A stretch of 64,000 bases of DNA from Oceanithermus desulfurans (GCF_014201675.1 NZ_JACHEZ010000003.1:1-64000), one strand, 5' to 3'; shown: positions 41,045 through 49,794, counted from the stretch's first letter. Translations and numbers: made by a program. Notes: generated from the sequence alone by a model not told the origin.

Positions 41045-42367
41045 ATGAAAACCCTTCAACGTCCCGAGGTGCACACCCCGCTGCCCGGTCCCAAGGCCAA
41101 GGAAGTCCTCGCGCGCGACGAACGCGTCCTCTCGACCTCGTACGTCCGGCCCTACCCCTTCGTACCCGAGGCTGGCGAGGGCGTCTGGATACGCGACGTG
41201 GACGGCAACGTCTTCCTCGATCTGATGGCCGGCATCGCGGTGAACACCACCGGCTACGCCCACCCCCGGGTGGTCGAGGCGGTGCGTGAGCAGGCGGCGC
41301 GGTTCAGCCACGTCTGCTTCTCGGACTTCTCCTCGGAGCCGCAGGTGAGCCTGGCCGAACGGCTCGACCGGCTGGCGGGCGGAGGCTTCCGGGTCTACTT
41401 CGGCAACTCCGGCACCGAGGGCGTGGAGGCGGCCGTCAAGGTGGTGCGCTACCACACCCGCCGTCCCTACATCCTCGCCTTCACCGGCGCCTTCCACGGG
41501 CGCACCCTGGGCTCGCTCGCCCTTACCTCCTCGAACAGCAAGTACCGCAAGGGCTTCGCGCCGCTCCTGCCGGGCGTGGTGCACGTCCCCTACCCCCACC
41601 CCTACCGCCCGCCCTTCGGCGCCAAACCCGAGGACGCCGGACAGGTGGTGCTCGACTACATCGCGCACCTTTTCAAGACCAAGCTCCCGCCCGACGAGGT
41701 GGGCGCGATCTTCTTCGAGCCCATCCAGGGCGAGGGCGGCTACGTCGTGCCGCCGCAGGGGTTCCTGCCCGCGCTGCAGGAGCTGGCCCGCCGCCACGGC
41801 ATCCTGCTGGTGGCCGACGAGGTGCAGACCGGAAGCGGGCGCACCGGCCGCTTCCTCGCCTCGGCGTACGAGGAGCTGGACCCCGACATCGTCATCCTTG
41901 CCAAGGGCCTGGCCTCGGGCTACCCCATCTCGGCGGTGCTCTTCAAGGAGGAGCTCTCGAGCTGGCCCCCGGGCGCCCACGGCTCCACCTTCGGGGGCAA
42001 CCCCGTCGCCGCCGCGGCGGCGACGGCGACGCTCGACCTGCTCGAGGAGGGGCTGATGCAGAACGCCTACGAGGTCGGCGCCTTCCTGCGCGAGGAGCTG
42101 GCCAAGCTCCAGGCCGACTTCCCGCGGCTGGGCGACGTGCGCGGCCGCGGCCTGATGATCGGGCTCGACTTCGTGAAGGACCCCGGGACGCGCGAGGAGG
42201 ACCCCGAGCTGCGCGACCGCGTGGCCGAGGCCGCCTTCGCCAAGGGCCTGCTCACCCTGCCGGCCGGCCCCTCGACGCTGCGGCTCTCGCCCCCGCTGGT
42301 GCTGAGCCGCGCGGAGGCGGCGCTGGCCGTGGAGCTGCTGGGCGAGGTGCTGCGCGAACTGGCCTAG
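41045..42367 (+). CDS. Class III PLP-dependent aminotransferase (GABA/ornithine type) or related racemase
   Basis: A 440-residue fold-type I PLP enzyme. Motifs seen are the phosphate-binding NSGTEGVEAAVK, FHGRTLGSLALT, the Asp in LLVADEVQTGSGRTG and the catalytic Lys in ILAKGLASGYPISAV. The N-terminal LPGPKAKEVLARDERVLS pattern is shared with archaeal and thermophile acetylornithine/4-aminobutyrate aminotransferase annotations, a group that also includes broad amino-acid racemases. The exact substrate cannot be fixed. A strong terminator follows. Confidence 0.82.
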   Translation: MKTLQRPEVHTPLPGPKAKEVLARDERVLSTSYVRPYPFVPEAGEGVWIRDVDGNVFLDLMAGIAVNTTGYAHPRVVEAVREQAARFSHVCFSDFSSEPQVSLAERLDRLAGGGFRVYFGNSGTEGVEAAVKVVRYHTRRPYILAFTGAFHGRTLGSLALTSSNSKYRKGFAPLLPGVVHVPYPHPYRPPFGAKPEDAGQVVLDYIAHLFKTKLPPDEVGAIFFEPIQGEGGYVVPPQGFLPALQELARRHGILLVADEVQTGSGRTGRFLASAYEELDPDIVILAKGLASGYPISAVLFKEELSSWPPGAHGSTFGGNPVAAAAATATLDLLEEGLMQNAYEVGAFLREELAKLQADFPRLGDVRGRGLMIGLDFVKDPGTREEDPELRDRVAEAAFAKGLLTLPAGPSTLRLSPPLVLSRAEAALAVELLGEVLRELA

Positions 42368-42382
42368 CGCCCCGCACGAAAA

Positions 42383-42408
42383 CGAGGGCCCGCGGACGCG
42401 GGCCCTCG
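42383..42408. terminator. Bidirectional terminator between aminotransferase and lepB
   Basis: An 11-bp stem CGAGGGCCCGC/GCGGGCCCTCG (42383-42393 and 42398-42408) with loop GGAC, flanked by AAAA on the left and TT on the right, between convergent genes. Confidence 0.8.
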
Positions 42409-42424
42409 TTCCACCGCCGATGGT

Positions 42425-43246
42425 TCAGTTGGCGGGTGCGTCGGGAACGGCCCGGAAACCCGGAGGTATGGTGAGCCGCCGCAGATTCAGCTTCCAGCGG
42501 CCGCGCTCGTCGCGGGTCACCGGCGGCCACCAGACCGCGCTGGCGCGGCCGGCGATGTTGGGGTCGGGGATGGGGCCGAAGACGCGCGAGTCCTCGGAGC
42601 CGCCCAGGGTGCGGTTGTCGCCCATCACGAAGTAGTAGCCGGGCGCCAGCCGCAGCGTGCCCACGTACTCGACGGGGCGGGCGCGGCTGGCCAGCCTGAC
42701 CTCCTCGGGCACCGGCTCGAGCATGGCCAGGGCGTCGTTCAGGTAGGCCGGCAGGTTGTCGACGCGGTAGCCCTGGAAGCCCACGACCTTGCCGTCGATC
42801 ACCAGCACGCGGGGAAAGCTGTCGGGGTAGGGCTGGATCTTGTCGGTGATGAACGACTCGTCCACGTAGACGCCGTTGACGACGAGCCGTCCCTCCTCGA
42901 CCCGCACCGTGTCGCCCGGGCGCGCCACCAGCCGCTTGATGAAGTAGGGACGGTACTGGAAACCCAGGATGGGGAACGCGGCCACCGAGTTCGGGGCCCC
43001 AGGCGGCGGCTTGACGATCACGATCTCGCCGCGGTGCCAGGCCCGCAGCCCGAAGCGCTCGAGCCACATCTCGTACTTGGGCACGAGCACCCGTTCCCCG
43101 TGCTGCAGGGTGGGCACCATGCTGCGGCCGTAGACCTGGACCGTGGTGAAGAAGAAGGTGGTGATGACGAAGGCCACCAGCAGGGCCTCCCCCACCTGGC
43201 GGAACCACTCGTGCCAAAGGTAACGCAGGAATTCACGAACGTTCAT
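42425..43246 (-). CDS. lepB: Signal peptidase I
   Basis: A 273-residue membrane-bound peptidase that removes signal peptides. One N-terminal helix (about 18-36) anchors it; catalytic Ser42 is in YGRSMVPTL and Lys104 in FIKRLVARPGD. The box E motif GDNRTLGGSEDSRVFG is complete. Its start lies inside the patatin gene (14-base overlap), so the two form an operon. A region of about 80 residues between the Lys and box E is longer than in short Gram-positive homologues. Confidence 0.95.
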   Translation of the reverse strand: MNVREFLRYLWHEWFRQVGEALLVAFVITTFFFTTVQVYGRSMVPTLQHGERVLVPKYEMWLERFGLRAWHRGEIVIVKPPPGAPNSVAAFPILGFQYRPYFIKRLVARPGDTVRVEEGRLVVNGVYVDESFITDKIQPYPDSFPRVLVIDGKVVGFQGYRVDNLPAYLNDALAMLEPVPEEVRLASRARPVEYVGTLRLAPGYYFVMGDNRTLGGSEDSRVFGPIPDPNIAGRASAVWWPPVTRDERGRWKLNLRRLTIPPGFRAVPDAPAN

Positions 43247-44039
43247 GGATCACCTCGTCGAGAACACGCTTCGCCGCTTCGTACCCCCGCGGCCAAATCT
43301 CCTCCAGCTTACCGAAATGCTCGAGCCCGATGCCCCGCAGATCGGGCCGCACGTAGGCGTCGGGCGGGTTCATGGCCAGCCGCGCCTGGGTGAGCCGCGC
43401 CTGCATCAGGTCCACCGCGCGCCGCCCGAGCTCGAGCAGGCCCGTGGGCGGATCCTGCTCGTGGTCGGGATCGTAGGTCACGTCGACGGCCAGGATCCAC
43501 TCCGAGCCCAGAAAGCGCGCGGCGTCGACCGGTAGGTTGTCGAGGACGCCGCCGTCGATCAGCTGCAGGCCGTCGCGCTCGACGGCCGAGAAGAGACCGG
43601 GGTAGGCGGCGGAGGCGAGGACAGCGCTGGGCAGGTCGCCGCGGTGCAGGTAGACGCTGCGCCCGCGGACCGCGTCGGTGGCCACGGCCGCGAAGGGGCG
43701 CTCGAGCCCCTCGAAGTCGCGCGGCAGGTAGCGCCCGAGGAAGTCGCGCAGCTTGCCCGCGGAAAGCAGCCCGCCGCCGGGGCGGAAGTTGATGAGGCGC
43801 AGCCAGCTGGTCTTGCGGGCCAGCCCCAGGATCTCGTCGGCGGGCATCCCGCTGGCCCAGAGGCTGCCGATGATCGCGCCCATGCTGGTGCCGGCCACCG
43901 CGGCCACCGGCAGGCCCGACTCCTCAACCGCCTTGAGCGCGCCGATGTGGGCGAAGCCGCGGGCGGCGCCCCCCGCCAGGGCGATCCCCCGCTGCAACGT
44001 CCGGCCTTCCTGGAATTCGGGGCGGTTCACGGCTCGCAC
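43233..44039 (-). CDS. Patatin-like phospholipase (RssA/NTE type)
   Basis: A 268-residue serine lipid hydrolase. The oxyanion-hole motif GGAARGFAHIG is near residues 23-33, the nucleophile Ser52 is in GTSMG and the dyad Asp162 is in IDGGVLDN. No signal peptide is seen. GTG 44039 follows TAGAGT by 6 nt on the minus strand (leaderless type). It is followed by lepB with overlap. Confidence 0.9.
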   Translation of the reverse strand: MRAVNRPEFQEGRTLQRGIALAGGAARGFAHIGALKAVEESGLPVAAVAGTSMGAIIGSLWASGMPADEILGLARKTSWLRLINFRPGGGLLSAGKLRDFLGRYLPRDFEGLERPFAAVATDAVRGRSVYLHRGDLPSAVLASAAYPGLFSAVERDGLQLIDGGVLDNLPVDAARFLGSEWILAVDVTYDPDHEQDPPTGLLELGRRAVDLMQARLTQARLAMNPPDAYVRPDLRGIGLEHFGKLEEIWPRGYEAAKRVLDEVIHERS

Positions 44040-44045
44040 GCACCC

Positions 44046-44051
44046 ACTCTA
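44046..44051 (-). promoter_or_regulatory. -10 box of the patatin-lepB operon (leaderless type)
   Basis: Minus-strand TAGAGT ends 6 nt before the GTG at 44039. Confidence 0.6.
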
Positions 44052-44092
44052 CCGCCGCCGGCGTGAACCGGGTGAGGCCCTTTCGAGCACGT

Positions 44093-44098
44093 TATAGT
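44093..44098 (+). promoter_or_regulatory. -10 box of the Ser/Thr kinase gene (leaderless type)
   Basis: TATAGT ends 6 nt before the GTG at 44105. Confidence 0.65.
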
Positions 44099-44104
44099 TG
44101 GGTT

Positions 44105-44869
44105 GTGGGTATCCCTGGACGGGTGCTGTTGGGCGAGTACCGGGTCGTCCGCCCCATCGCGCGCGGCGCGGTGGCGACGGTCTACCTGGCGTTCGACCGG
44201 CAGGGCCGCCCGTTCGCCGTCAAGGTCTTCCCCGAGGGGTACGAAGCGCGCGCCGACCGCGAGTGGCAGGTGGGGCGCGCCCTGGAGCACCCCAACGTCA
44301 ACCCGGTGCTGCAGCGCCTCGACATCGAGGCCCACCCCGCGGTCCTCCTCGCCTACGCGCCCGGCCGCCGCCTCTCGGAAGAGCCGCCGGCGCCGGGCGA
44401 GTTCCTGGACGTCTTCCGGCAGCTGCTCGCCGCGCTCGGGCACATGCACGAGCGCGGCTACGTCCACCGCGACGTCAAGCCCGAGAACGTCATCGTCGAC
44501 GCCCGGGGGCACGCCCGGCTGATCGACTTCGACCTCTCCGGCCCCAAGCGCGAGGCCACCCAGCGGCTGCGGCTGGGCACGATCGCCTACATCGCCCCCG
44601 AGCAGGTGCGCGGCGAGAACGTGACCCCGGCGACCGACGTCTACGCCGCCGGGGTGATCCTCTACTGGGGGCTGACGGGCGAGCTGCCCTACGTGGGCAC
44701 CCCCCAGGTGGTGATGGAAAGCCACCTCCACGCCCCGCTGCCCGCGGCCGCGGGGCTCGAGCCCGACACCCAGCTGGGCGCCGTCCTGGGGAGGATGGTC
44801 GCCAAGGACCCCCAGGCCCGCTTCCGCGATGCCGGGGCGGTGCTCGAGGCGCTGGACGCGATCCGCTGA
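44105..44869 (+). CDS. Small Hanks-type Ser/Thr protein kinase
   Basis: A 254-residue kinase-domain-only protein, cytoplasmic, with no transmembrane or PASTA segment. The glycine loop is IARGAVATVYLAF, ATP-binding Lys40 is in FAVKVF, catalytic Asp123 is in HRDVKPEN, and the activation segment ends GTIAYIAPEQ. The magnesium-binding DFG triad reads DFD (141-143), an odd substitution. GTG 44105 is preferred because it lies 6 nt after TATAGT; the frame extends upstream to 44063. Targets are unknown. Confidence 0.88.
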   Translation: MGIPGRVLLGEYRVVRPIARGAVATVYLAFDRQGRPFAVKVFPEGYEARADREWQVGRALEHPNVNPVLQRLDIEAHPAVLLAYAPGRRLSEEPPAPGEFLDVFRQLLAALGHMHERGYVHRDVKPENVIVDARGHARLIDFDLSGPKREATQRLRLGTIAYIAPEQVRGENVTPATDVYAAGVILYWGLTGELPYVGTPQVVMESHLHAPLPAAAGLEPDTQLGAVLGRMVAKDPQARFRDAGAVLEALDAIR

Positions 44870-44880
44870 TCCCAAGCGCA

Positions 44881-44912
44881 AGCGCCGCCGGCCCCAGCCG
44901 GCGGCGCTTTTT
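44881..44912 (+). terminator. Terminator after the Ser/Thr kinase gene
   Basis: A 12-bp perfect stem AGCGCCGCCGGC/GCCGGCGGCGCT (44881-44892 and 44897-44908), loop CCCA, followed by TTTTC. Confidence 0.9.
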
Positions 44913-44921
44913 CGTGCCGGA

Positions 44922-46061
44922 TCAGCGCTGATCGATGGGCACGTACTTGCGGTCGAGCTCGCCCACGAACTTGGCCTTGGGGCGGAGCAGGCGGTTGTCC
45001 ATGCGCGCGTACTCGAGGATGTGGGCGGTCCAGCCCGAGATCCGCGCCACCGCGAAGACGGGGGTGAAGAACTCGGTGGGGATCCCCAGGTCGGAGTAGA
45101 CGACGCCCGAGTAGAAGTCGACGTTGGGGTAGATGCCGCGCGGGTTGAGCACCTTGCCCGCCTCTTCTTCGACGATGGTGAGGATTTCGTACTCGGTGGA
45201 CTTGCCGTGGGCCTTGGCCACGATCTCGGCGTACTTCTTGAGGATGACGGCGCGCGGGTCGAGCGCCTTGTAGACGCGGTGACCCATGCCCATGATGCGC
45301 TCTTTGTTGGCCAGCTTGCCCTGGACCCAGCCGCGGGCGGCCTCGGGCTTGCCGATCTCCTGCACCATCTTCATGACCTGCTCGTTGGCGCCGCCGTGGC
45401 GCGGGCCCTTGAGGGCGCCCACCGCCGCCACGATGGAGGAGTAGATGTCCGAGGCGGTCGAGTGCACGGCCAGGGCGGTGAAGGTGGAGGCGTTCATGCC
45501 GTGCTCGGCGTGCAGGATCAGCGCCACGTCGAGCAGCTTTTCCTGCTCGGGGCTGGGGCGCTTGCCGTTGAGCATGTAGTAGAAGTTCGCCGCGTGGGAG
45601 AGCTCGGGGTCGGGCTCGATGGGCATGTGCCCCTCACGCAGGCGCTTGATGGCGGCGGTGACGGTGGCGAACTTGGAGATCAGGCTGACGCTCTTCTCGT
45701 AGAGGCTGTCGAAGGAGGTGTCCTCCTCGGTGGGGTCGAAGAGGCCCAACTCGCTGATGGCGGTGCGCAGCGAGGCCATCGGGTGGGCCGTGCGCGGGTA
45801 GTCGGCGAACGAGGCCACCTTCTCGACCGCGATGCTGCGGTTCTTGACCAGTTTCTCCTTGAAGACCGCCAGCTCGTCGGCCGTGGGTAGTCGCTTGTGC
45901 AGCAGCAGGTAGGAGACCTCCTCGAAGCTGCTGTGCTCCGCGAGCTCTTGGATGGGGTAGCCCAGGTAGTAGAGCCTACCGTTCTGGCCGTCGATGAACG
46001 AGAGCTCGGTCTCGGTGAAAACGACGCCTTCCAATCCCCGTGCGATTTCAGCCTCTGCCAT
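44922..46061 (-). CDS. gltA: Citrate synthase
   Basis: A 379-residue TCA-cycle enzyme condensing acetyl-CoA and oxaloacetate, of the short Gram-positive/archaeal type. Catalytic residues sit in [11 protein letters not shown] (His), [14 protein letters not shown] (His, Arg) and [15 protein letters not shown] (Asp). ATG 46061 is chosen for its AAAGGAG ribosome site and the usual N-terminus; the frame is open 21 codons further. A 2-methylcitrate synthase is a possible alternative in this family, but no propionate genes of that pathway adjoin. Confidence 0.92.
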   Translation of the reverse strand: MAEAEIARGLEGVVFTETELSFIDGQNGRLYYLGYPIQELAEHSSFEEVSYLLLHKRLPTADELAVFKEKLVKNRSIAVEKVASFADYPRTAHPMASLRTAISELGLFDPTEEDTSFDSLYEKSVSLISKFATVTAAIKRLREGHMPIEPDPELSHAANFYYMLNGKRPSPEQEKLLDVALILHAEHGMNASTFTALAVHSTASDIYSSIVAAVGALKGPRHGGANEQVMKMVQEIGKPEAARGWVQGKLANKERIMGMGHRVYKALDPRAVILKKYAEIVAKAHGKSTEYEILTIVEEEAGKVLNPRGIYPNVDFYSGVVYSDLGIPTEFFTPVFAVARISGWTAHILEYARMDNRLLRPKAKFVGELDRKYVPIDQR

Positions 46062-46114
46062 TTTGACTCCTTTCCGAGCCTGCCGCGCAGGCCCTGCCAT
46101 GGCTGTTCTTCCCA

Positions 46115-46120
46115 AGTCTA
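46115..46120 (-). promoter_or_regulatory. -10 box of citrate synthase gene
   Basis: Minus-strand TAGACT, about 53 nt before the gltA ATG, implying a leader of about 45 nt with an AAAGGAG site. Confidence 0.45.
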
Positions 46121-46177
46121 GCACCGCCCGCAGACGGGTAAGAGGAACAACGTCCCCATCCGCATCCTTAGGGCATG

Positions 46178-46978
46178 CTACCGGGAAACGTTACAAAACG
46201 CCTCGTAGTCGATCAGGCCCTTCTGCGTGGGGTGGTCGCCGCAGACCGGGCAGTTCGGGTCGCGCTCGACCCTGAGCTCGCGGAATTCGGCCTCGAGTCC
46301 GTCGTAAAGGAGCAACCGGCCCGAAAGCGGGCGGCCGATCCCCAGCAGCAGCTTGAGCACCTCGGTGGCCATCAGGCTGCCGATCACCCCGGGCAGCACC
46401 CCGAAGACGCCCGCCTGGGCGCAGCTGGGCACGCTGCCCGGCTTGGGGGGCTTGGGAAAGAGGCAGCGGTAGCAGGGGCCGCCCTGGTGGTGGAAGACCG
46501 CGACCTGCCCCTCGAAACGGTGGATCGCCCCGTAGACCAGGGGCTTGTCGGCGAAGACGGCGGCGTCGCTTACCAGGTAGCGGGTGGGGAAGTTGTCGCT
46601 GGCGTCGACGACGAGGTCGTAGCCGGCGAAGAGCGCGAGCGCGTTTTCCGAGGTGAGGCGCTGCGGGTGAACCTCCACGGTGACGTGGGGGTTGAGCTCG
46701 GCGAGCCGTTCGGCGGCGACCTCGGCCTTGGGCCGCCCCACGTCGGGGGTGGCGTAGAGCACCTGCCGCTGCAGATTGCTGAGGTCGACGACGTCGTCCT
46801 CGACGATGCCGATGCGCCCCACGCCCGCCGCCGCGAGGTACATGAGCAAGGGCGAACCCAGCCCCCCGGCGCCTACGACCAGCACCGAGGCGGCCTTCAG
46901 GCGCGCCTGCCCCTCGGGACCCACCTCCGGCAGGATCATGTGCCGGGCGTAGCGATCGAGTTCTTCACGGCTCCACAC
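46178..46978 (-). CDS. MoeB/ThiF/TtuC-like E1 activating enzyme
   Basis: A 266-residue E1-like enzyme that adenylates the C-terminus of ubiquitin-like sulfur carriers. The ATP-binding [10 protein letters not shown] is at about 36-45, [12 protein letters not shown] (61-72) carries the Asp and Arg finger, zinc cysteines are Cys169/Cys172 (CYRC) and Cys243/Cys246 (CPVC), and Cys186 (SCAQAG) is a candidate catalytic Cys. In Thermus one such protein, TtuC, serves tRNA thiolation, thiamin, molybdenum cofactor and protein tagging by TtuB. GTG start overlaps the JAMM gene end by 14 bases. Which carrier it uses is not shown here. Confidence 0.88.
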   Translation of the reverse strand: MWSREELDRYARHMILPEVGPEGQARLKAASVLVVGAGGLGSPLLMYLAAAGVGRIGIVEDDVVDLSNLQRQVLYATPDVGRPKAEVAAERLAELNPHVTVEVHPQRLTSENALALFAGYDLVVDASDNFPTRYLVSDAAVFADKPLVYGAIHRFEGQVAVFHHQGGPCYRCLFPKPPKPGSVPSCAQAGVFGVLPGVIGSLMATEVLKLLLGIGRPLSGRLLLYDGLEAEFRELRVERDPNCPVCGDHPTQKGLIDYEAFCNVSR

Positions 46979-47354
46979 GGATCTCCACCTCTTCTCCTTC
47001 GGGCAGGAGGTAGGCACGGGCGCGCCCCTCCGGCAGCCCCAGGATAACGTAGGGCACGCGCCAGCTGGCCTCGGCTCGGTCGCGCTCGCTGGGCCGCGGC
47101 CGCCCCGCCGGGTGACTGTGGTAAAGCGCCAGCACCTCGAGCCCCTCGGCGTCGGCGCGGCGGAGCGCCTGGAGCAGCTCGCCCGGATCGGCGAAGTAGT
47201 GCACCAGCGGATGCGGGCTCGCGTTGGCCAGCGGCCAGGCCGCCTCGGCGCACCCCCGCCGCCCCACGAGCAGGCCGACGGCCTCTTCCGGCGCGCGGGC
47301 GCGGGCGTCGTCCCACATCGCCCGCCAGGCTCCCTTGCGCACGCACAACCGCAT
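46965..47354 (-). CDS. JAMM/MPN+ metalloprotease-like protein
   Basis: A 129-residue JAB1/MPN+ domain protein predicted to be a zinc isopeptidase. The full JAMM signature is present: Glu24 (EEAVGLLVG), His79-x-His81 (HSHP), Ser89 and Asp92 in the spacing HxHPX6SX2D. Similar bacterial proteins trim or remove ubiquitin-like proteins, as reported for the Thermus JAMM with TtuB. It overlaps the downstream E1-like gene by 14 bases, a strong hint that both act on the same carrier. ATG follows TAGGCT by 6 nt (leaderless type). Confidence 0.9.
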   Translation of the reverse strand: MRLCVRKGAWRAMWDDARARAPEEAVGLLVGRRGCAEAAWPLANASPHPLVHYFADPGELLQALRRADAEGLEVLALYHSHPAGRPRPSERDRAEASWRVPYVILGLPEGRARAYLLPEGEEVEIRVEP

Positions 47355-47360
47355 GCCCCC

Positions 47361-47366
47361 AGCCTA
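47361..47366 (-). promoter_or_regulatory. -10 box of the JAMM-E1 operon (leaderless type)
   Basis: Minus-strand TAGGCT ends 6 nt before the JAMM ATG at 47354. Confidence 0.65.
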
Positions 47367-47411
47367 CCAGCGGGGACGTTTGGCCGAAGAAAACCCCGCT
47401 CGCACGCGTCG

Positions 47412-47417
47412 TATACT
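47412..47417 (+). promoter_or_regulatory. -10 box of the EF-G-like gene
   Basis: TATACT, 36 nt before the GTG start; the leader has AAGGAGG (47440-47446). Confidence 0.55.
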
Positions 47418-47453
47418 TGGTGCACGTAGGGAGGCCACGAAAGGAGGACGAAC

Positions 47454-49421
47454 GTGATCCGTACCATCGCCTTCGCCGGACACTCCGGCAGCGGAAAAAC
47501 GACCCTGGGCGAGGCGCTGCTCTACCTCACCGGGGCCAAGGAGCGGAGGGGGAGCGTGTCCGAGGGCACCACGACCTCGGACTACACCCCAGAGGAAAAG
47601 GCCCACGGCATCAGCGTACGCACGGCGGTGCTGCCCCTGGACTGGAAGGGGCACAAGTTTTTCGTGCTCGACACCCCCGGCTACCTCGACTTCATCGCCA
47701 GCATCCGCGGGGCGCTGACCGCGGCCGACGCCGCGGTGGTCACCGTGAGCGCGCCCGACGGCGTGCAGATCGGGACCGAGCGCGCCTGGACGGTGGCCGA
47801 GCGGCTGGAGCTGCCGCGCATGGTCGTGGTGACCAAGCTCGACAAGGGGGGCGACTTCTACCAGCTGCTCGAGGATCTGCGCTCGACGCTGGGCAGCATC
47901 GTCCCGGTGCACCTGCCCTGGATGGAGGGGCCTGACTGGGTGGGCCTGCTCGACGTGCTGCGGAACAAGGCGTTGCGCTACGACGGTGAGGAGTACGAAG
48001 AGCTCGAGGTTCCGTCCGAGCTGGCGGAGCAGGTGGGGACGTACCGCGAGCAGGCGATCGAGGCCATCGTGGAGACGGACGAGAACCTGCTCGAGCAGTA
48101 CCTGGAGGAAGGTGAGGAACCGGCCCCCGAACAGGTGGCCAAGGCCTTCCACGAGGCCGTGCGCCAGGGGCTCGTCTACCCGGTCGCCATCGCCTCGGGC
48201 GAGACGCTGATCGGGGTGGAGCCGCTGCTCGACATCTTCCTGCAGGCCCTCCCCTCCCCCACCGAGCGCTGGGGCGAGGGGCCGCCGCTGGGCAAGGTCT
48301 TCAAGGTCCAGGTCGAACCCTTCGTGGGCAAGGTCGCCTACATCCGCCTCTACCGCGGCGAGCTGAAGCCCGGCGACGTGCTGCAGTCGGAGAAGGGACC
48401 GGTCAAGTTCAACAAGCTCTACGTTCCCCGGGGCAACGAGCTGCTCGAGGTGGACAGGGCCGAGGCCGGCTACATCCTGGCCCTGCCCAAGGCCGACCAG
48501 CTGCACCGCACCATGGCGCTGTGGGCCGAGGAGCCCGAAGAGGTGCCGATGACCAAGCTGCCCGAGCCCACCACCTTCATGGCCATCGTGCCCAAGGGCA
48601 AGGGTGACGAGGCCAAGCTGGGCGAGGCGGTGAACAAGCTGCTCGAGGAGGACCCCAGCCTGCGGCTCGAACGCAACGAGGAGACCGGGGAGATGCTGCT
48701 TTGGGGCATGGGCGACATGCACCTCGAGGTGGCCAAGGAGCGCCTGCACGACTACGGCGTCGAGGTCGAGCTGAAGCTGCCCAAGATCCCCTACCGCGAG
48801 ACGATCCGCCGCAAGGCCGAGGGGCAGGGCAAGCACAAGAAGCAGACCGGCGGCCACGGCCAGTACGGCGACGTCTGGCTGCGGCTCGAGCCCGCCGAGG
48901 ACTACGAGTTCGTCTGGGAGATTACCGGCGGCGTCATCCCCACCAAGTACAAGGAGGCCGTGGAAAAGGGCATCAAGGAGGCCGCCAAAAAGGGCGTGCT
49001 CGCCGGCTATCCGGTGATCGGCTTCCGCGCCGCGGTCTACGACGGTTCCCACCACTCGGTGGACTCGTCCGACCTCTCCTTCCAGATCGCCGCCTCGCTG
49101 GCCTTCAAGAAGGTGGCCGAGGCCGCGGGACCGGCCCTGCTCGAGCCCATCTACAAGCTCAAGATCATCGTCCCCCAGGACAAGATGGGCGACATTCTCT
49201 CCGACCTCCAGGGCCGCCGCGGCCGGGTGCTGGGCTCCGACATGGACGGCGCCCTCGCGGTCATCCACGCCGAGGCGCCGCTGGGCGAGATCCTGGAGTA
49301 CAGCCGGGTGCTGCGCAGCCTCACCGCCGGCCAGGGGGCCTACAACCTCGAGTTCAGCCACTACGCCGAGGTGCCGCCGCAGCTGGCGCAAAAGATCGTC
49401 GAGGAAGCCAGGAGCGAGTGA
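47454..49421 (+). CDS. EF-G-like GTPase (EF-G-2 paralogue)
   Basis: A 655-residue translational GTPase similar in length and sequence pattern to the second EF-G of Thermus thermophilus, shorter than canonical EF-G (about 690). G1 is GHSGSGKTT (9-17), G3 is DTPGYLDF (canonical DTPGHVDF, so the catalytic His is Tyr) and G4 is TKLD in place of NKxD. Domain IV carries GGHGQYGDVWLRL and the tail EILEYSRVLRSLTAGQGAY. Function is unclear; such paralogues may act in ribosome recycling or stress. GTG start with AAGGAGG. Confidence 0.88.
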   Translation: MIRTIAFAGHSGSGKTTLGEALLYLTGAKERRGSVSEGTTTSDYTPEEKAHGISVRTAVLPLDWKGHKFFVLDTPGYLDFIASIRGALTAADAAVVTVSAPDGVQIGTERAWTVAERLELPRMVVVTKLDKGGDFYQLLEDLRSTLGSIVPVHLPWMEGPDWVGLLDVLRNKALRYDGEEYEELEVPSELAEQVGTYREQAIEAIVETDENLLEQYLEEGEEPAPEQVAKAFHEAVRQGLVYPVAIASGETLIGVEPLLDIFLQALPSPTERWGEGPPLGKVFKVQVEPFVGKVAYIRLYRGELKPGDVLQSEKGPVKFNKLYVPRGNELLEVDRAEAGYILALPKADQLHRTMALWAEEPEEVPMTKLPEPTTFMAIVPKGKGDEAKLGEAVNKLLEEDPSLRLERNEETGEMLLWGMGDMHLEVAKERLHDYGVEVELKLPKIPYRETIRRKAEGQGKHKKQTGGHGQYGDVWLRLEPAEDYEFVWEITGGVIPTKYKEAVEKGIKEAAKKGVLAGYPVIGFRAAVYDGSHHSVDSSDLSFQIAASLAFKKVAEAAGPALLEPIYKLKIIVPQDKMGDILSDLQGRRGRVLGSDMDGALAVIHAEAPLGEILEYSRVLRSLTAGQGAYNLEFSHYAEVPPQLAQKIVEEARSE

Positions 49422-49437
49422 CCGCCGGAAACCAAGA

Positions 49438-49459
49438 CCCCCGCGCTATTGCGCGGGGG
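49438..49459 (+). terminator. Terminator after the EF-G-like gene
   Basis: A 9-bp stem CCCCCGCGC/GCGCGGGGG with loop TATT; the flanks CCAAGA and TCTTGG can extend the pairing past a small bulge. Confidence 0.75.
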
Positions 49460-49479
49460 TTCGTCTTGGCCGGCGAGGG

Positions 49480-49710
49480 CTAGGCCTTCTTTTTCTTGAG
49501 GTTTTTCTTGTACGAGTCCCCGAAGCGGCGCTGGAAGCGTTCGACGCGGCCTTCGGTGTCCACGAAGCGCTGCTTGCCGGTGAAGAACGGGTGGCAGGCG
49601 GAGCAGACTTCCACGTGGATCTCCGGCTTGGTCGAGTAGGTTTCGATGACGTTGCCGCAGCCGCAGATGATCTTGGCGGGGACGAGCTTCAGGTGAATGC
49701 CTTCCTTCAT
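49480..49710 (-). CDS. rpmE: Ribosomal protein bL31
   Basis: A 76-residue large-subunit ribosomal protein of the zinc-binding type: CGCGN and [16 protein letters not shown] supply the four metal ligands. The C-terminus is Lys-rich (KKNLKKKKA). ATG 49710 has an AAGGAGG ribosome site; the open frame upstream of it is not coding. Confidence 0.96.
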   Translation of the reverse strand: MKEGIHLKLVPAKIICGCGNVIETYSTKPEIHVEVCSACHPFFTGKQRFVDTEGRVERFQRRFGDSYKKNLKKKKA

Positions 49711-49765
49711 GGAGTCCTCCTTAGAGGGCGCACGGGCTTGGTCGTGCGGCCAACCAACGCTCCCC

Positions 49766-49794
49766 ACTGTACCAACCGCGCGGGAAGGGCGCAA
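49766..49794 (-). promoter_or_regulatory. Promoter of rpmE
   Basis: On the minus strand TTGCGC (49789-49794) and TACAGT (49766-49771) are separated by 17 bp, giving a leader of about 50 nt. Confidence 0.45.
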
